64,000 nt of DNA, taken from Woeseiaceae bacterium (GTDB lineage: Bacteria; Pseudomonadota; Gammaproteobacteria; Steroidobacterales; Woeseiaceae). Under the pieces are notes generated by a model, which was given only the letters and a program-made list of their open reading frames with translations, was not told the origin of the DNA and did no database searches. The DNA lies in NCBI GenBank assembly GCA_021773115.1, contig JAJFKS010000034.1, positions 218,795 through 282,794 on the forward strand, in the 5' to 3' direction. A program made the translations under genes and the position numbers. Shown piece after piece: positions 27,771 through 38,787 of the stretch; the first letter of the stretch is position 1, and each line of letters starts with the position of its first letter.

Positions 27771-28259
27771 ATGACATTACCAAACAAACGACTCCTGAAT
27801 CTTGCAGGAGCGCTGGCCTGCGCCGGCATGATGACCTTCGCGCTGTATTCACAACATGTTTTACTGCTCGATCCCTGTCCGCTGTGTATTTTGCAACGTA
27901 TCGCGGTCATCGCGCTTGGCGTGACATTTCTCCTCGCTGCGATTCACGGTCCGCAAAAAGCCGGAGCATGGGTCTATGCGATTCTGTGCGGCCTGTTTGC
28001 CGCGTTTGGCGCCGCCGTCGCAGGCTGGCATGTACGACTGCAAAACCTGCCGGCCGATGAAGTGCCGTCCTGCGGCCCGGGACTCGAGTACATGGTCGAG
28101 AACTTTCCGCTGAGCGACGTCCTCGGCATGGTACTCAAGGGGTCGGGTGAATGTGCCGAGGTTTCCTGGAGTTTTCTGGGCCTTACGATGCCAACGTGGG
28201 TGCTGATCAGTGTTCTGACGCTTGGCACGTTTGCAATCTGGAACAACTTGCGGCGCTAG
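27771..28259 (+). CDS. dsbB: Disulfide bond formation protein DsbB
   Basis: A 162-residue inner-membrane quinone reductase that reoxidises DsbA. Four membrane segments are visible. The first periplasmic loop has the CPLC pair ([11 protein letters not shown]) and the second has the cysteines in VPSCGPG and SGECAEV. It lies six bases after phoU, so it may ride on the phosphate-regulated transcript, an unusual position. Its TAG stop overlaps the stop of the convergent dapE (shared bases in CTAG). Confidence 0.93.
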   Translation: MTLPNKRLLNLAGALACAGMMTFALYSQHVLLLDPCPLCILQRIAVIALGVTFLLAAIHGPQKAGAWVYAILCGLFAAFGAAVAGWHVRLQNLPADEVPSCGPGLEYMVENFPLSDVLGMVLKGSGECAEVSWSFLGLTMPTWVLISVLTLGTFAIWNNLRR

Positions 28260-29395
28260 AGCAGTAACTCCAGAATGCGTTGATACAAGCCGGTTAATTT
28301 AACGACATCGTCGACTTTGACGTGTTCATCGATTTTGTGAATTGACGCGTTCACCGGGCCCAGCTCGACGACGTCAACCCCGGCCGGTGAAATAAACCGA
28401 CCATCGGATGTGCCGCCGCCGGTAGAGAGCTCTGGTTCAGATCCGCACTGCTCCCTGACCGCCTGTACCACGGCATCAACGAGCTTGCCGGGCTTCGTTA
28501 GAAAGGGCTCGCCAGACAGATGCCACTTCAGCTCATAGTCAATATCGTGGGCGTCAAAGATCTCGTGAACGCGTTTCTTGAGCGACTCATGGTCCCACAC
28601 GGTTGAATAGCGGAAATTGAAGCGCGCTGACAGTTCTGCGGGCGTAACATTCGGCGCGCCGACACCGCTTCGAATGTCCACAACCTGAAAGCTGGTCGCC
28701 GGAAAGTAATTATTACCCTGGTCCCATTCGATGCCATGCAACTCAGCGAGAACCGGCGCGAACCGGCGAATCGGATTGTCGGCAAGCTGCGGATAGGCGA
28801 CGTGCCCCTGGATGCCCTTCACGGTCAGCATGCCGCTCAAAGAGCCGCGCCGTCCAATGCGCACCAGATCACCGAGTTTATCCTGGCTCGACGGTTCGCC
28901 GATAACGCACAAATCAATTTTCTCGTCGCGTTCAACCAACGTTTGCATAACGCGCAAGGTGCCATCGCGAGCTCGACCTTCTTCATCGCTGGTAATCAGC
29001 AACGCAATGCTGCCATCGTGATTCGGGTACTCCGCAACGAAGCGCTCAATCGCGACAATCATCGACGCAAGGCCACTCTTCATATCCGCGGCGCCGCGGC
29101 CATAAAGACAGCCGTCCTTAAAGGTCGGTTCGAATGGGTCGCTGTTCCACTGGGCGCTGTCACCGGGCGGTACGACGTCGGTGTGTCCCGCAAAGCAAAG
29201 TACCGGCGACTGCGATCCGCGGCGCGCCCAGAGATTCGTAACGTCGCCGAACTGCAGCGTCTCGCAATGAAAGCCCAGCGGCCTGAGGCGCCTTTCCAAA
29301 ATCGATTGGCACCCGGCATCGTCGGGGGTCACGGATTTGCGACGCAAAAGCTCGCAAAGCAGGTCGATTTCAGGGTAGTCAGTAACTTCGCTCAT
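28256..29395 (-). CDS. dapE: Succinyl-diaminopimelate desuccinylase DapE
   Basis: A 379-residue zinc amidohydrolase (M20 family) that releases succinate from N-succinyl-LL-diaminopimelate, in the lysine and cell-wall pathway. [22 protein letters not shown] and [15 protein letters not shown] carry the metal ligands and catalytic Glu, with [11 protein letters not shown] near the end. ATG 29395 (MSEVTDYPE) is preferred to the upstream codon at 29443, whose added residues are AT-rich and hydrophobic and unlike the family. It is transcribed against dsbB and divergently from pstS, interrupting the phosphate regulon. dapD, another gene of the same pathway, lies 5 kb away. Confidence 0.94.
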   Translation of the reverse strand: MSEVTDYPEIDLLCELLRRKSVTPDDAGCQSILERRLRPLGFHCETLQFGDVTNLWARRGSQSPVLCFAGHTDVVPPGDSAQWNSDPFEPTFKDGCLYGRGAADMKSGLASMIVAIERFVAEYPNHDGSIALLITSDEEGRARDGTLRVMQTLVERDEKIDLCVIGEPSSQDKLGDLVRIGRRGSLSGMLTVKGIQGHVAYPQLADNPIRRFAPVLAELHGIEWDQGNNYFPATSFQVVDIRSGVGAPNVTPAELSARFNFRYSTVWDHESLKKRVHEIFDAHDIDYELKWHLSGEPFLTKPGKLVDAVVQAVREQCGSEPELSTGGGTSDGRFISPAGVDVVELGPVNASIHKIDEHVKVDDVVKLTGLYQRILELLL

Positions 29396-29473
29396 TGTCT
29401 TATATAGGTTTCTTAAGTGTATGAAAAAAAACAATAAATACATGTATCGACAGCGTGATAATAGCGGCGAATT

Positions 29474-29502
29474 CTGACGTCGAACTGCAACAATTCGGTA
29501 AC
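29474..29502 (+). promoter_or_regulatory. Pho box array upstream of pstS
   Basis: Three 7-base elements lie at 11-base steps: CTGACGT (29474), CTGCAAC (29485) and CGGTAAC (29496). TATGCT at 29513-29518 is a good -10 placed 10 bases after the last element, the spacing of PhoB-activated promoters. The pstS GTG is 51 bases after the array. The rest of 29396-29553 is AT-rich and should also hold the dapE promoter. Confidence 0.62.
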
Positions 29503-29553
29503 AAAGCGCCGCTATGCTTTGCCGGGTAATTCAAGCAAACCGGAGACTCCAAA

Positions 29554-30618
29554 GTGAGTACAAAGCGATCTCAATTTATCATTTCTTCAAGCGCCATCCT
29601 CTGCCTGTTGTTGTCTGCGTCAGCCGCAGCTCAGTCCGCTCGCGATTACGTTTACATCGTCGGTTCATCAACAGTTTATCCGTTTGCGACGATCGTCGCC
29701 GAACGATTTGGGCGCGGCAGCGAATTCAAGACGCCGAAAATCGAATCGACCGGCTCGGGTGGTGGACTGAAGCTGTTCTGTGACGGTGTCGGCGTGGACT
29801 TCCCCGATGTCGCGAACTCATCACGAGCGATCAAACAATCGGAAGTCGATAGCTGTGCAAGAAACGGCGTTACTGAAATTATCGAAGTCAAGATCGGCTA
29901 TGACGGCATCGTCTTCGCGAACGCACTTCAGTCGACTCCGCTGACGCTGAGTCGCCGCGATATTTTCCTGGCGCTGGCGAAGCAAGTTCCGGAAAATGCC
30001 GACGGCCTGCTAATCGACAACCCATTCGTCACCTGGGCAGATGTCAATCCGGCCTTACCGGCCACCAAGATTGAAGTACTTGGCCCACCTCCGACGTCAG
30101 GTACCCGTGACGCGTTCGTCGAGCTGGTAATGGAAGGTGGTTGCAAGACAGTGCCGTGGATCAAAGCGCTGAAAAATTCGGACAGCAATTCGTATAAGGC
30201 GATTTGCCACACGATTCGAGAAGATGGAGCCTTTGTAGAAGCAGGAGAGAACGACAACCTGATCGTGCAGAAATTGCAGGCCAATCCGAGCGCTTTCGGC
30301 ATTTTCGGCTTTAGTTTTCTCGACCAGAACAAAGAGAAGGTCAAGGGTGCCGAGATAGACGGTGTCGCGCCGACTTTTGATGCGATTGCCGATGGCGATT
30401 ACCCGGTCTCACGGCCATTGTTTTTCTACGTCAAAAAAGCACATGTGGATGTCATTCCCGGCTTACGCGGCTTCTTGCGCGAATTCACCAGCGAACGGGC
30501 CTGGGGCGAAGAAGGTTACCTCGCGGATCGCGGCCTTATCCCGATGCCGGATAATGAGCGTGCTGTCGTTGCCAGCAATGTCCGCGAACTGAAACCGCTA
30601 TCATTGGCGAGTCACTAG
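29554..30618 (+). CDS. pstS: Phosphate-binding protein PstS
   Basis: The periplasmic phosphate receptor of the Pst transporter, 354 residues. It has a signal peptide (FIISSSAILCLLLSASAAAQ), VGSSTVYPFATIVAE at the start of lobe one, ESTGSGGGLKLFCDG and PPTSGTRDAFVEL, which form the phosphate site. It is of the PstS-like type with a CDGVG segment common in marine proteobacteria. Start is GTG 29554 with GGAG 8 bases upstream. It heads pstS-pstC-pstA-pstB and is preceded by Pho boxes and a -10. Confidence 0.94.
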   Translation: MSTKRSQFIISSSAILCLLLSASAAAQSARDYVYIVGSSTVYPFATIVAERFGRGSEFKTPKIESTGSGGGLKLFCDGVGVDFPDVANSSRAIKQSEVDSCARNGVTEIIEVKIGYDGIVFANALQSTPLTLSRRDIFLALAKQVPENADGLLIDNPFVTWADVNPALPATKIEVLGPPPTSGTRDAFVELVMEGGCKTVPWIKALKNSDSNSYKAICHTIREDGAFVEAGENDNLIVQKLQANPSAFGIFGFSFLDQNKEKVKGAEIDGVAPTFDAIADGDYPVSRPLFFYVKKAHVDVIPGLRGFLREFTSERAWGEEGYLADRGLIPMPDNERAVVASNVRELKPLSLASH

Positions 30619-30653
30619 ACCCTCTTCGATATCGCTGAATACCAAGACTAGCC

Positions 30654-32042
30654 ATGCAAAGCACAACGCTAATCCTGTTACTGGGTTTACTCGCGGTCGG
30701 CGCGTTCTATTTTGGACGCGACCGATCGTTGTCGCTTGTTGGTGGCCCGGGCAAAGGGCGGGCGTTGCATTCATTGCCCGGATACTACGGCTACTTTGTC
30801 GCTATCTGGGTGGTGTTGCCCGCGCTCGCATTGCTGTTCGTGTGGATTCTGCTCGAACCTAAAGTCGTCGCAGCGTTGGTCGTCGATGGTTTGCCAGAGT
30901 CGTACCGGTCGATCTCTGCTGGCGAGCTGAATTTGCTGGTTAATAATATTCGAAATCTCGCGTCGGGTGATGTCGTTAGCGTCGCTGTCGATAACGATTT
31001 GCGCCGAGCTGCAGCGCTGTTCAATGACTACAGTGGCATGAGCCGAGTATTGCTGACGGTATTGGTCATCAGTCTCGCGACGCTCGGCGGTGTATTGGCC
31101 TGGCGAAATATTCGCCCTGAACTGCGGGCACGAAACCGCGTTGAAGCGGTCATTCGCTGGGGGCTGATCGCAGCTTCCAGTATTGCAGTACTGACGACTA
31201 TTGGCATTGTCATGTCGGTATTGTTCGAGGCATTGCGATTTTTCCAGATGGTGCCATGGTCGGAATTCCTGTTCGGAACCACTTGGAGTCCCCAGACCGC
31301 GATTCGTGCTGACCAGGTTGGCTCATCCGGCAGCTTCGGCGCGGTACCTTTATTCGCAGGCACGCTCTTGATAACGGCCATCGCCATGTCGGTGTCAGTG
31401 CCGATCGGTCTGATGACAGCTATCTACCTGGCGGAATACGCGACTTCCCGAGTACGCGGTATTGCGAAACCTTTGCTGGAAATTCTGGCCGGCATACCAA
31501 CTGTCGTCTACGGATTTTTCGCGGCGCTGACGGTCGCGCCCTGGGTGCGGCGGGTTGGCGAGTCTGCAGGATTCGAAGTAGCGTCCGAAAGCGCGCTGGC
31601 GGCAGGCCTTGTGATGGGAATCATGATTATCCCGCTGGTTTCGTCATTAGCCGACGATGCCATCAATGCAGTGCCCACGTCGATACGTGACGGCGCGCTC
31701 GGACTTGGGTCGACACGGTCCGAGACCATGACCAAGGTCATATTTCCGGCCGCATTACCCGGTATCGTCGGCGGGATTCTGTTAGCCGTCTCGCGCGCGA
31801 TCGGCGAAACGATGATCGTTGTGATGGCAGCAGGGCTCGCCGCCAACCTCACAGCGAATCCCTTCGACGCGGTCACGACGGTGACCGTGCAGATCGTGAC
31901 ATTGCTGGTCGGCGATCAGGAGTTCGATAGCGCCAAAACCCTTGCGGCATTTGCGCTCGGTCTGATGCTTTTTGTTGTAACGCTGTGCCTCAACATTATC
32001 GGCATCTACGTTGTGCGCAAGTACCGCGAGCAATACGACTAG
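30654..32042 (+). CDS. pstC: Phosphate ABC transporter permease PstC (long form)
   Basis: A 462-residue permease, longer than the about 320 of E. coli PstC. An N-terminal part of about 170 residues adds membrane segments (VGAFYFG near residue 16, YFVAIWVVLPALALLFVWILL and VLLTVLVISLATLGGVLAW) before the transporter core. The core starts near SVLFEALRFFQMVPWSEFLFG, and the EAA-type loop lies around ALGLGSTRSETMTKVIFPAALPGIVGG. Its stop overlaps the possible GTG start of pstA by one base. Confidence 0.93.
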   Translation: MQSTTLILLLGLLAVGAFYFGRDRSLSLVGGPGKGRALHSLPGYYGYFVAIWVVLPALALLFVWILLEPKVVAALVVDGLPESYRSISAGELNLLVNNIRNLASGDVVSVAVDNDLRRAAALFNDYSGMSRVLLTVLVISLATLGGVLAWRNIRPELRARNRVEAVIRWGLIAASSIAVLTTIGIVMSVLFEALRFFQMVPWSEFLFGTTWSPQTAIRADQVGSSGSFGAVPLFAGTLLITAIAMSVSVPIGLMTAIYLAEYATSRVRGIAKPLLEILAGIPTVVYGFFAALTVAPWVRRVGESAGFEVASESALAAGLVMGIMIIPLVSSLADDAINAVPTSIRDGALGLGSTRSETMTKVIFPAALPGIVGGILLAVSRAIGETMIVVMAAGLAANLTANPFDAVTTVTVQIVTLLVGDQEFDSAKTLAAFALGLMLFVVTLCLNIIGIYVVRKYREQYD

Positions 32043-33331
32043 TGGGCGCGAAGAGGACAAGAGAGCGCACTACTTTGCAAAAAGTCGAAGCCGGACTGAA
32101 ACGCCGGCGTCGCAAGGAGCTTATATTTAAACTCAGTGGCGAGATTGCGACCGGCGTTGGAATCCTGTTTTTGGTGTTGTTCTTTGCAATTTTGCTGAAT
32201 AAGGGATCGTCGGCATTCCAGCAGACTTACCTGCAACTCGACATCGAATTTTCCGCTGAGGTGATCGCACCCGGCGGTCAGCTGGACCTGCAGTACGCTG
32301 ACTTTGACGGCATCGTGCGAGCGGCGTTGCAGAAGGAACTGCCAGAGATTAGCGGGCGCAGCGAACGCCGGGAATTGTATCGTCTGGCCAGTGTCGGTGC
32401 CGCGTACCAGGTGCATGACGTCATTGCCGAAAACCCCGGACTTCTGGGTACGACCCAGTCGATCTGGGTGCCAGCCTCGGCCGATGTCGACATGCTCGTA
32501 AAGGGCAATATTGATGCCGCAGTGGATGAAGCCCTGCGCACGCTGTCGGATCAGCAAATCGACTGGATCAATCGATTGGATGAAGCAGGGCGGCTGGATC
32601 TGAAATTTAATTCCGCACTATTTAGTAATGGGGATTCGCGTGAACCGGAACTGGCGGGCATCAAGGGCGCCATGATGGGCTCCTTCTTCATGCTGGCAGT
32701 GACGATCGCGTTGTCATTTCCGATTGGCGTCGCCGCAGCGATTTATCTTGAGGAGTTTGCGCCGCGTAATAGCTGGTCGGATCTGGTCGAAGTTAATATC
32801 AACAATCTTGCCGCGGTTCCGTCGATCGTTTTCGGCTTGCTGGGTCTGGCGGTATTTATTAACTGGATGGCCTTGCCGCGATCGGCGCCACTCGTCGGCG
32901 GGCTGGTGCTGACCCTGCTAACCTTGCCGGTTATCATTATTGCATCGCGTGCGGCGATTAAGGCCGTGCCGCCATCGATTCGGCAAGCCGCACTTGGTCT
33001 CGGTGCTTCGAAGACGCAGGTGGTATTTCATCATGTGCTGCCGCTGGCGATGCCAGGTATGCTAACGGGTGCGATCATTGGCATGAGCCGCGCATTGGGT
33101 GAGTCGGCACCCTTGTTAATGATAGGTATGATCGCATTTGTCGTCGACGTTCCTGGTTCTTTTACCGATCCATCCACCGCACTTCCGGTGCAAATTTATC
33201 TTTGGGCAGACAGCCCGGAGCGAGCGTTCGCCGAACGCACCTCCGCGGCGATTATTGTTTTACTCGCGTTCCTGTTACTAATGAATCTGGCCGCCGTTAT
33301 TATTCGCCGGCGAATGGAACGAAAATGGTAG
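32042..33331 (+). CDS. pstA: Phosphate ABC transporter permease PstA (long form)
   Basis: A permease of about 430 residues. After the first membrane segment (about residues 30-50) a periplasmic insert of roughly 170 residues ([17 protein letters not shown] through [13 protein letters not shown]) precedes the core, which has [27 protein letters not shown] as its EAA loop. This is the long PstA type and mirrors the long PstC next to it. GTG 32042 shares a base with the pstC stop. TTG 32075 has a GAGAG sequence 9 bases upstream and is a real alternative. The end is followed after 10 bases by pstB. Confidence 0.92.
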   Translation: MGAKRTRERTTLQKVEAGLKRRRRKELIFKLSGEIATGVGILFLVLFFAILLNKGSSAFQQTYLQLDIEFSAEVIAPGGQLDLQYADFDGIVRAALQKELPEISGRSERRELYRLASVGAAYQVHDVIAENPGLLGTTQSIWVPASADVDMLVKGNIDAAVDEALRTLSDQQIDWINRLDEAGRLDLKFNSALFSNGDSREPELAGIKGAMMGSFFMLAVTIALSFPIGVAAAIYLEEFAPRNSWSDLVEVNINNLAAVPSIVFGLLGLAVFINWMALPRSAPLVGGLVLTLLTLPVIIIASRAAIKAVPPSIRQAALGLGASKTQVVFHHVLPLAMPGMLTGAIIGMSRALGESAPLLMIGMIAFVVDVPGSFTDPSTALPVQIYLWADSPERAFAERTSAAIIVLLAFLLLMNLAAVIIRRRMERKW

Positions 33332-33341
33332 CGACATAATT

Positions 33342-34211
33342 ATGACAGCGATGACTAAGACAGCGACAGACAAACGGAAAACAGCAGCAGTGCCTGACTA
33401 TCACGAACAAGTGGTCGAGCTGGGTCGCGAAACCGTTGGCCAGGTGCGTTGCGCTGAGCCCTTCATGGTTGCGGAAAAAGTGAATGTGCACTACGGCGAC
33501 AATCATGCGATTCGTGATGTAACACTCGAAATTGGAAAAAAAGAAGTTGTAGCACTCATCGGCCCATCCGGGTGTGGTAAATCGACTTTTTTGCGCTGTC
33601 TGAATCGTATGAATGACAGCATCGAAAGTGCTCGCGTAAGCGGTAATATCACGCTTGACGGCACCGATATTTACAGCAAGGAGCAGGACCCTGTTGCACT
33701 GCGCGCGCGCGTGGGCATGGTCTTTCAGAAGCCAAACCCTTTCCCGAAAAGCATTTACGACAATGTCGCATACGGACCGCGCATTCATGGTCTCGCAGGC
33801 GACAGAGCAGAGCTCGACACAATTGTGCATTCCAGCCTGGAGCGAGCCGGTTTATTGAAAGAGGTCAAGGATCGACTCGATGAGCCCGGCACCAGCCTTT
33901 CGGGTGGGCAGCAACAACGACTTTGCATCGCGCGAACGATCGCCGTTAACCCGGAAGTGATTCTGATGGATGAGCCGTGTTCCGCACTCGACCCAATTGC
34001 CACGGCGCGCATTGAAGATCTGATGGATGAACTCTGTGAGGATTACGCGATTGTTATCGTGACGCATTCGATGCAGCAGGCAGCGCGCGTGTCGCGTCGC
34101 GTAGCGTATTTTCACCTGGGCTACCTGGTAGAAGTTGACGACACCGACAAGGTATTTACCAACCCGCAGCACAAGTTGACTGAGGACTACATTACCGGGC
34201 GCATTGGCTAG
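33342..34211 (+). CDS. pstB: Phosphate ABC transporter ATPase PstB
   Basis: The ATP-hydrolysing subunit of the Pst phosphate importer, 289 residues. Walker A is GPSGCGKST, signature LSGGQQQRL, Walker [14 protein letters not shown], and the switch His is in VIVTHSMQQ. An N-terminal extension of about 45 residues precedes the usual PstB start ([12 protein letters not shown]); an internal start was considered, but ATG 33342 is the only well-placed one after pstA. The gene ends the pst operon 12 bases from the convergent yffB-like gene, with no phoU following, as phoU is placed next to the porin. Confidence 0.94.
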   Translation: MTAMTKTATDKRKTAAVPDYHEQVVELGRETVGQVRCAEPFMVAEKVNVHYGDNHAIRDVTLEIGKKEVVALIGPSGCGKSTFLRCLNRMNDSIESARVSGNITLDGTDIYSKEQDPVALRARVGMVFQKPNPFPKSIYDNVAYGPRIHGLAGDRAELDTIVHSSLERAGLLKEVKDRLDEPGTSLSGGQQQRLCIARTIAVNPEVILMDEPCSALDPIATARIEDLMDELCEDYAIVIVTHSMQQAARVSRRVAYFHLGYLVEVDDTDKVFTNPQHKLTEDYITGRIG

Positions 34212-34223
34212 CCCGCTACTTAC

Positions 34224-34577
34224 TCAAACGTTGCGTTTCAGGAACTCGCCGAAACGGGCTTCAGAAAAACCGACGGCGAAAAACTGCTCTGATTCCAATA
34301 CTGGTCGCTTCACCAGCGTTGGATTTTCAATCATCAGTGCAAACGCCTTGTTTTGAGTCATGTCACTTCGATCCACTTCCGGAATCTTCCGCCATGTCAG
34401 GCTTTGTTTATTGAGCAGCTTGTTCCAGTCGATGCGTGCTGCCCAGCGTTCCAGCATCTGGATGTCGAGGCCATCATCACGCACGTCGTGAAACGTGAAT
34501 TCAATGTCGTGTTCGGCAAAATACTTGCGAGCTTTGCGGCAGGTATCACAACTCTTGATTCCAAAAACGGTCACCAT
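34224..34577 (-). CDS. ArsC/Spx-family protein, YffB-like
   Basis: A 117-residue thioredoxin-fold protein of the arsenate-reductase family. Cys at residues 10 and 13 (SCDTCRKARKYF), then HDVRDDG and the RPVLES-type segment. YffB-like members are of unknown function and usually lie next to dap genes, as here (after dapD, 5 bases apart). It is not a dedicated arsenate reductase on this evidence because no ars genes are present. Confidence 0.85.
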   Translation of the reverse strand: MVTVFGIKSCDTCRKARKYFAEHDIEFTFHDVRDDGLDIQMLERWAARIDWNKLLNKQSLTWRKIPEVDRSDMTQNKAFALMIENPTLVKRPVLESEQFFAVGFSEARFGEFLKRNV

Positions 34578-34582
34578 GTTGC

Positions 34583-35419
34583 TTAGTCCAGGTTTCTCAG
34601 TAGTTCATTCAAGCCAGTTTTGGACCGGGTCCTGGCATCAACCTGTTTTACAATCACTGCGCAGTACAAGGAGTATTTTCCGTTTTCAGATGGCAGGTTA
34701 CCCGATACAACGACTGATCCCGCCGGAATTCGTCCATAGCTGATTTCTTCGGTTTCGCGATTGTAGATGCGTGTACTTTGTCCCAGATAGACGCCCATGG
34801 ATATCACCGAGCCCTGTTCGACGACCACACCTTCAACCACTTCGGATCGTGCGCCGATGAAACAATCGTCTTCAATAATTGTCGGGCCGGCCTGAACCGG
34901 TTCCAGTACGCCGCCAATCCCGACGCCACCGGACAGGTGCACATTCTTTCCAATTTGCGCGCAGCTGCCGACCGTGGCCCAGGTGTCCACCATGGTGCCG
35001 CTATCGACGTAGGCACCGATATTAGTGTAACTCGGCATCAGTACGACGTCCGGCGCGATATAGGCGCCGCGGCGCACAATGGCGTCGGGAACGACGCGAA
35101 CCCCATCAGCCGCAAATTGTTGCGCCGAGTAGTCGGCATATTTCATATCGACCTTGTCGTAGAAGCGGCTGTGAGTCCCCTCAATGACTTTGTTGTCGTT
35201 TAGCGCGAAGCTCAAAAGCACCGCCTTTTTCAACCACTGATTGACTTGCCATCCGGAATCCTGCTTTTCGGCAACACGCAGCTTGCCGGTATCGAGCAGC
35301 TCAATCGCCGCCCGGACAGCCGTCACGACGGAGGCCCTGTCATCGAAGCCATTGCTGCGGTTGTCGAACGCGTGTTCGATCGTTGTTTCAAGGTCCTGCA
35401 GGTCAAAATCCGTAGTCAC
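34583..35419 (-). CDS. dapD: Tetrahydrodipicolinate N-succinyltransferase DapD
   Basis: A 278-residue left-handed beta-helix acyltransferase that succinylates tetrahydrodipicolinate in diaminopimelate and lysine synthesis. An N-terminal helical part ([13 protein letters not shown]) precedes hexapeptide repeats ([49 protein letters not shown]). The start is GTG at 35419, which shares a base with the glnD stop. It belongs to the minus-strand run map-glnD-dapD-yffB. dapE in this window supplies the desuccinylase; the intermediate aminotransferase is not here. Confidence 0.95.
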   Translation of the reverse strand: MTTDFDLQDLETTIEHAFDNRSNGFDDRASVVTAVRAAIELLDTGKLRVAEKQDSGWQVNQWLKKAVLLSFALNDNKVIEGTHSRFYDKVDMKYADYSAQQFAADGVRVVPDAIVRRGAYIAPDVVLMPSYTNIGAYVDSGTMVDTWATVGSCAQIGKNVHLSGGVGIGGVLEPVQAGPTIIEDDCFIGARSEVVEGVVVEQGSVISMGVYLGQSTRIYNRETEEISYGRIPAGSVVVSGNLPSENGKYSLYCAVIVKQVDARTRSKTGLNELLRNLD

Positions 35420-38004
35420 TATTTCTTGCTCTCACCCAGTTCATCGCGCAAAGCCTGCGCCAGCGCATTTCGTCTCGTTGCGGACAACGGCAGGCCGGAA
35501 AGCTCGCTCACATAAAATACGTCTTCTGCGCGCTCGCCGATAGTCATAATTTTCGCCGATGTAATATCAATACCTTGCACAATAAAAATTTGTCCAACTT
35601 TACTCAGCAAGCCCGGGCGATCGGCAGTGGTCAGCTCGAGAACAGTCTGATCATCTGTCGGTCCATCTGAGAAATCGACGCGAGTCTTGGTCGAAAACAT
35701 CCGCGCCTGCCGGGTGACGGCGCGCGTGACCTTGGCGACCTTGTCGTCTTCAACGGTCAGGATGCGTGTCAGCGCACGGCGAACCTTGTTAATTCGTTGC
35801 TCGTCGATCTCGACCCGCTTGTCGGACTCCAGGAATACGTAAGTGTCGATGCTGTAGTTATTTTCCAGCGGAACGATGCGCGCATCGACAATCGTTAGCC
35901 CGAGTTCATCCAGTACTGCGGTAGCTTGCGCGAATGTATGCTTGGTGCGCGGTGTATAAAATACGGCTTCGACGCCGTCGCCCGAGCGTCGCCTGCGGAC
36001 ATCGACCAGACCGGTATTGCTGTCGATATTTGAGTCGGCCAGCCACTCGGTGTGCCATGCGATTTCCGAACTCCGGTAGCGCAAGAAGTAATTGTCGTCG
36101 AACAAGCGCCATATCCTCAGCGTTTGTTCGCCATCGACCTTAGCTGCTTCGAGATAGCGGCGCGCTTTGCTCTTTTTCTCGTTAACAAGTTGCTCACCCT
36201 CAATCGGGTTCTCAAGACCGCGCAACAGCGCACGTTTTGTCAGTTCATACAGATCGCGGAAGAGCTGTGCTTTCCATGAATTCCATAATTTGGGGTTCGT
36301 TCCGCGCACGTCCGCGATAGTCAGGAGGTAAAGGTAGTCAAGGTGCAATGTATCGCCGACGATTTCCGCAAACTCATTGATCACATCCGGGTCGCCGAGG
36401 TCTTTTTTCTGTGCCGTGGTCGACAGGATCAGGTGGTGCCGAACCAGCCAGGCTACCGTCGCCGCATCACTCTTGCTCATACCGTGCTCAAGGCAAAATG
36501 CTTCCGCGTCGACGGCCCCGAGTTCAGAGTGATCGCCTCCGCGGCCTTTGGCAATGTCGTGAAACAGGCCGCCGAGATAGGCTATCTCGGGCTTTTGCAG
36601 CGTTTGCATCACTTCGCTGCAATGTGGGAATTCGTCGTTGTATCGCCGTAATGCGAAACGCCGTAGATTGCTGACGACAAACAAGGTGTGCTCGTCGACC
36701 GTGTAGGCATGGAACAGGTCGTACTGCATGCGACCGACAATACGGCCGAAGGACGGAATATACAGCCCCAGCACACCGTACAGGTTCATGCGACGAAGTT
36801 CGTGCGTGACGCCCTCCGATGCGCGCAAGATGTTAAGGAACAATCGATGGTTACGCGGGTTTTGTCGGAACTCGTCGTCGATCAGGTTCAGGTGCCGTCT
36901 GATGGAGCCTACGGTGTAGGCGCTGACACCCTGCAAATCCGGATGCTGTTGCAACAGCAGGAATAATTCCAGCATTGCGGTCGGGTCGCGCTTGAAAACC
37001 TTTTCATCAACGGTTTGCAGGAATCCGTTCTTGATCGCAAAGCGATCATTCAGTCGCTCGATCGGTGCGCTCGGATCCATCAGGATTGCTTCTTCAAATT
37101 GCTGCAGCAGCATCTCGTTGAGCCGGCTCAGCTCCATCACGGTGCGGTAATAGCGCTGCATCATTTGCTCGACGGCAAGCGTATAACTCGCGTCTTCGTA
37201 ACCAAGCATTTCCGCGAGGTGTATCTGATAATCGAACAGCAGGCGATCTTCGCGCCGACCCGTCATTACATGCAGTGCGAAGCGAATGCGCCACAAGAAG
37301 TGCTCACCATCCTGCAGGCGCTTTAATTGACCGCGTGTCAGAAACTTGTGGTCGACGAGTTCTGCGAGTGTGGCCGCGCCGAAATGCCGTTTCGCGACCC
37401 AGCCGATCATTTGTATGTCTCGAAGACCGCCGGGGCTGCCCTTTACATTCGGCTCAAGATTGTAGGCGGTGTCATGGTAACGGTGGTGCCGTCTGATTTG
37501 TTCTTTGCGCTTTTCTTTAAAGAACGCTTTCGACGGCCACATCCTGTCGGGCGAAATAACCGCTTGCATGGCCTCGAACAGCGATTCGGGGCCTGCCAAA
37601 AGACGGGATTCCATCAACGTGGTTGCAATCGACAGGTCCTTGCCGGCCTCGTCAAAACACTGGGCAACGGTGCGCACGCTGTGCCCTATCTCCAGTCCGA
37701 CGTCCCAAAGTGATGTGACAAACGCCGCCAGTGCTTCTTCGCTTGCCTTCGGCATGAGATCCGGCACCAGGACCATTATGTCCACGTCCGAAGCCGGGTG
37801 GAGTTCTCCGCGGCCATAGCCGCCAACAGCGACCAATGCTGCATCGTCAGTGCCGCCATGATCCTTCCACAGGCGAATGAGTTGTTCGTCAATCAGCGCG
37901 GCGCGCGCATGCACCAGTTCCACGACATTGTCGCCGGCGGAGAAGCGCTCCTTGAGTTGCTCTCCTGCGGCGGTGAGCGCGTCACGGATTAGTTCATAAG
38001 TCAT
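35419..38004 (-). CDS. glnD: PII uridylyltransferase/uridylyl-removing enzyme GlnD
   Basis: An 861-residue nitrogen sensor that adds and removes UMP on PII according to glutamine. The nucleotidyltransferase motif [19 protein letters not shown] is at about residues 61-79. The central HD domain has [17 protein letters not shown], and two C-terminal ACT domains start near [17 protein letters not shown] and [18 protein letters not shown]. The length is close to E. coli GlnD. It follows map by 4 bases and overlaps dapD by one, giving a tight operon. Confidence 0.96.
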   Translation of the reverse strand: MTYELIRDALTAAGEQLKERFSAGDNVVELVHARAALIDEQLIRLWKDHGGTDDAALVAVGGYGRGELHPASDVDIMVLVPDLMPKASEEALAAFVTSLWDVGLEIGHSVRTVAQCFDEAGKDLSIATTLMESRLLAGPESLFEAMQAVISPDRMWPSKAFFKEKRKEQIRRHHRYHDTAYNLEPNVKGSPGGLRDIQMIGWVAKRHFGAATLAELVDHKFLTRGQLKRLQDGEHFLWRIRFALHVMTGRREDRLLFDYQIHLAEMLGYEDASYTLAVEQMMQRYYRTVMELSRLNEMLLQQFEEAILMDPSAPIERLNDRFAIKNGFLQTVDEKVFKRDPTAMLELFLLLQQHPDLQGVSAYTVGSIRRHLNLIDDEFRQNPRNHRLFLNILRASEGVTHELRRMNLYGVLGLYIPSFGRIVGRMQYDLFHAYTVDEHTLFVVSNLRRFALRRYNDEFPHCSEVMQTLQKPEIAYLGGLFHDIAKGRGGDHSELGAVDAEAFCLEHGMSKSDAATVAWLVRHHLILSTTAQKKDLGDPDVINEFAEIVGDTLHLDYLYLLTIADVRGTNPKLWNSWKAQLFRDLYELTKRALLRGLENPIEGEQLVNEKKSKARRYLEAAKVDGEQTLRIWRLFDDNYFLRYRSSEIAWHTEWLADSNIDSNTGLVDVRRRRSGDGVEAVFYTPRTKHTFAQATAVLDELGLTIVDARIVPLENNYSIDTYVFLESDKRVEIDEQRINKVRRALTRILTVEDDKVAKVTRAVTRQARMFSTKTRVDFSDGPTDDQTVLELTTADRPGLLSKVGQIFIVQGIDITSAKIMTIGERAEDVFYVSELSGLPLSATRRNALAQALRDELGESKK

Positions 38005-38008
38005 TGTT

Positions 38009-38776
38009 TTATCGACGATCGTTGGCGCCGAGTGTGAGGACCTCGTAGCCGCCGCTGGTGATCAGGCAGGTATGTTCCCATTGCGCCGACAGGCTGTGAT
38101 CTTTGGTCACGACCGTCCAGCCGTCGGGTAACAGGCGAACATTGGCTTTGCCGGCATTGACCATCGGTTCGACTGTCAGCGTCATGCCCTCTCGTAGCTC
38201 CAAACCCGTATTACGGCGGCCATAGTGCAGCACCTGCGGGTCTTCGTGGAATACCTCGCCGATACCGTGCCCACAATACTCACGGACGACGGAAAAGCGG
38301 TTTTTTTCAACGTGTTGCTGCACCGCGGCGCCGATGTCGCCCAGATGCTTGCCAGGTGCCAGTTCCTCAATGCCCAGCCACATGCCTTCGAATGCAATGT
38401 CGGCGAGCCTTTGCGCCTGCACTGATGGCTTGCCGACAAAGTACATGCGGCTGGTGTCGCCGTGGAAGCCGTCCTTGATCACCGTGACGTCGATATTGAT
38501 CGCGTCCCCGGATTTCAGGGTCTTGTCGCCTGGAATGCCGTGGCAGACCACGTGATTGACCGAGGTGCAGATGGATTTGGGGAAACCGCGGTAGTTGAGC
38601 GGGGCGGGGATGGCATCCTGCACCGTGGTGATGTACTCGTGGCAAATCCGGTCGAGTTCCTCCGTAGTGACACCAGGTTTGACATAATCCCCAATCATAT
38701 CAAGCACATCGGCCGCAAGCCGGCCTGCGATACGCATCTTTTCCTGTTGCTCGGGTGTTTTGATCGTGACTGCCAT
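38009..38776 (-). CDS. map: Methionine aminopeptidase, type I
   Basis: A 255-residue metalloprotease that removes the initiator Met from nascent proteins. Metal and catalytic positions are visible: H in NHVVCHGIP, D in INIDVTVIKDGFHGDTSRMY, H in CGHGIGEVFHEDPQVLHYG, and E in MTLTVEPMVN. It is divergent from rpsB, the classical arrangement. AGGA lies 7 bases before the ATG, directly next to the perfect inverted repeat that begins 12 bases upstream of the start, so the repeat is probably within the map leader. Confidence 0.95.
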   Translation of the reverse strand: MAVTIKTPEQQEKMRIAGRLAADVLDMIGDYVKPGVTTEELDRICHEYITTVQDAIPAPLNYRGFPKSICTSVNHVVCHGIPGDKTLKSGDAINIDVTVIKDGFHGDTSRMYFVGKPSVQAQRLADIAFEGMWLGIEELAPGKHLGDIGAAVQQHVEKNRFSVVREYCGHGIGEVFHEDPQVLHYGRRNTGLELREGMTLTVEPMVNAGKANVRLLPDGWTVVTKDHSLSAQWEHTCLITSGGYEVLTLGANDRR

Positions 38777-38787
38777 AGCTTGTCCTG

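Noticed and set aside
34224..34577. Arsenate reductase ArsC.
   Set aside because: The Spx/YffB-like length and dap gene neighbours fit YffB better; no arsR, arsB or acr3 is present.
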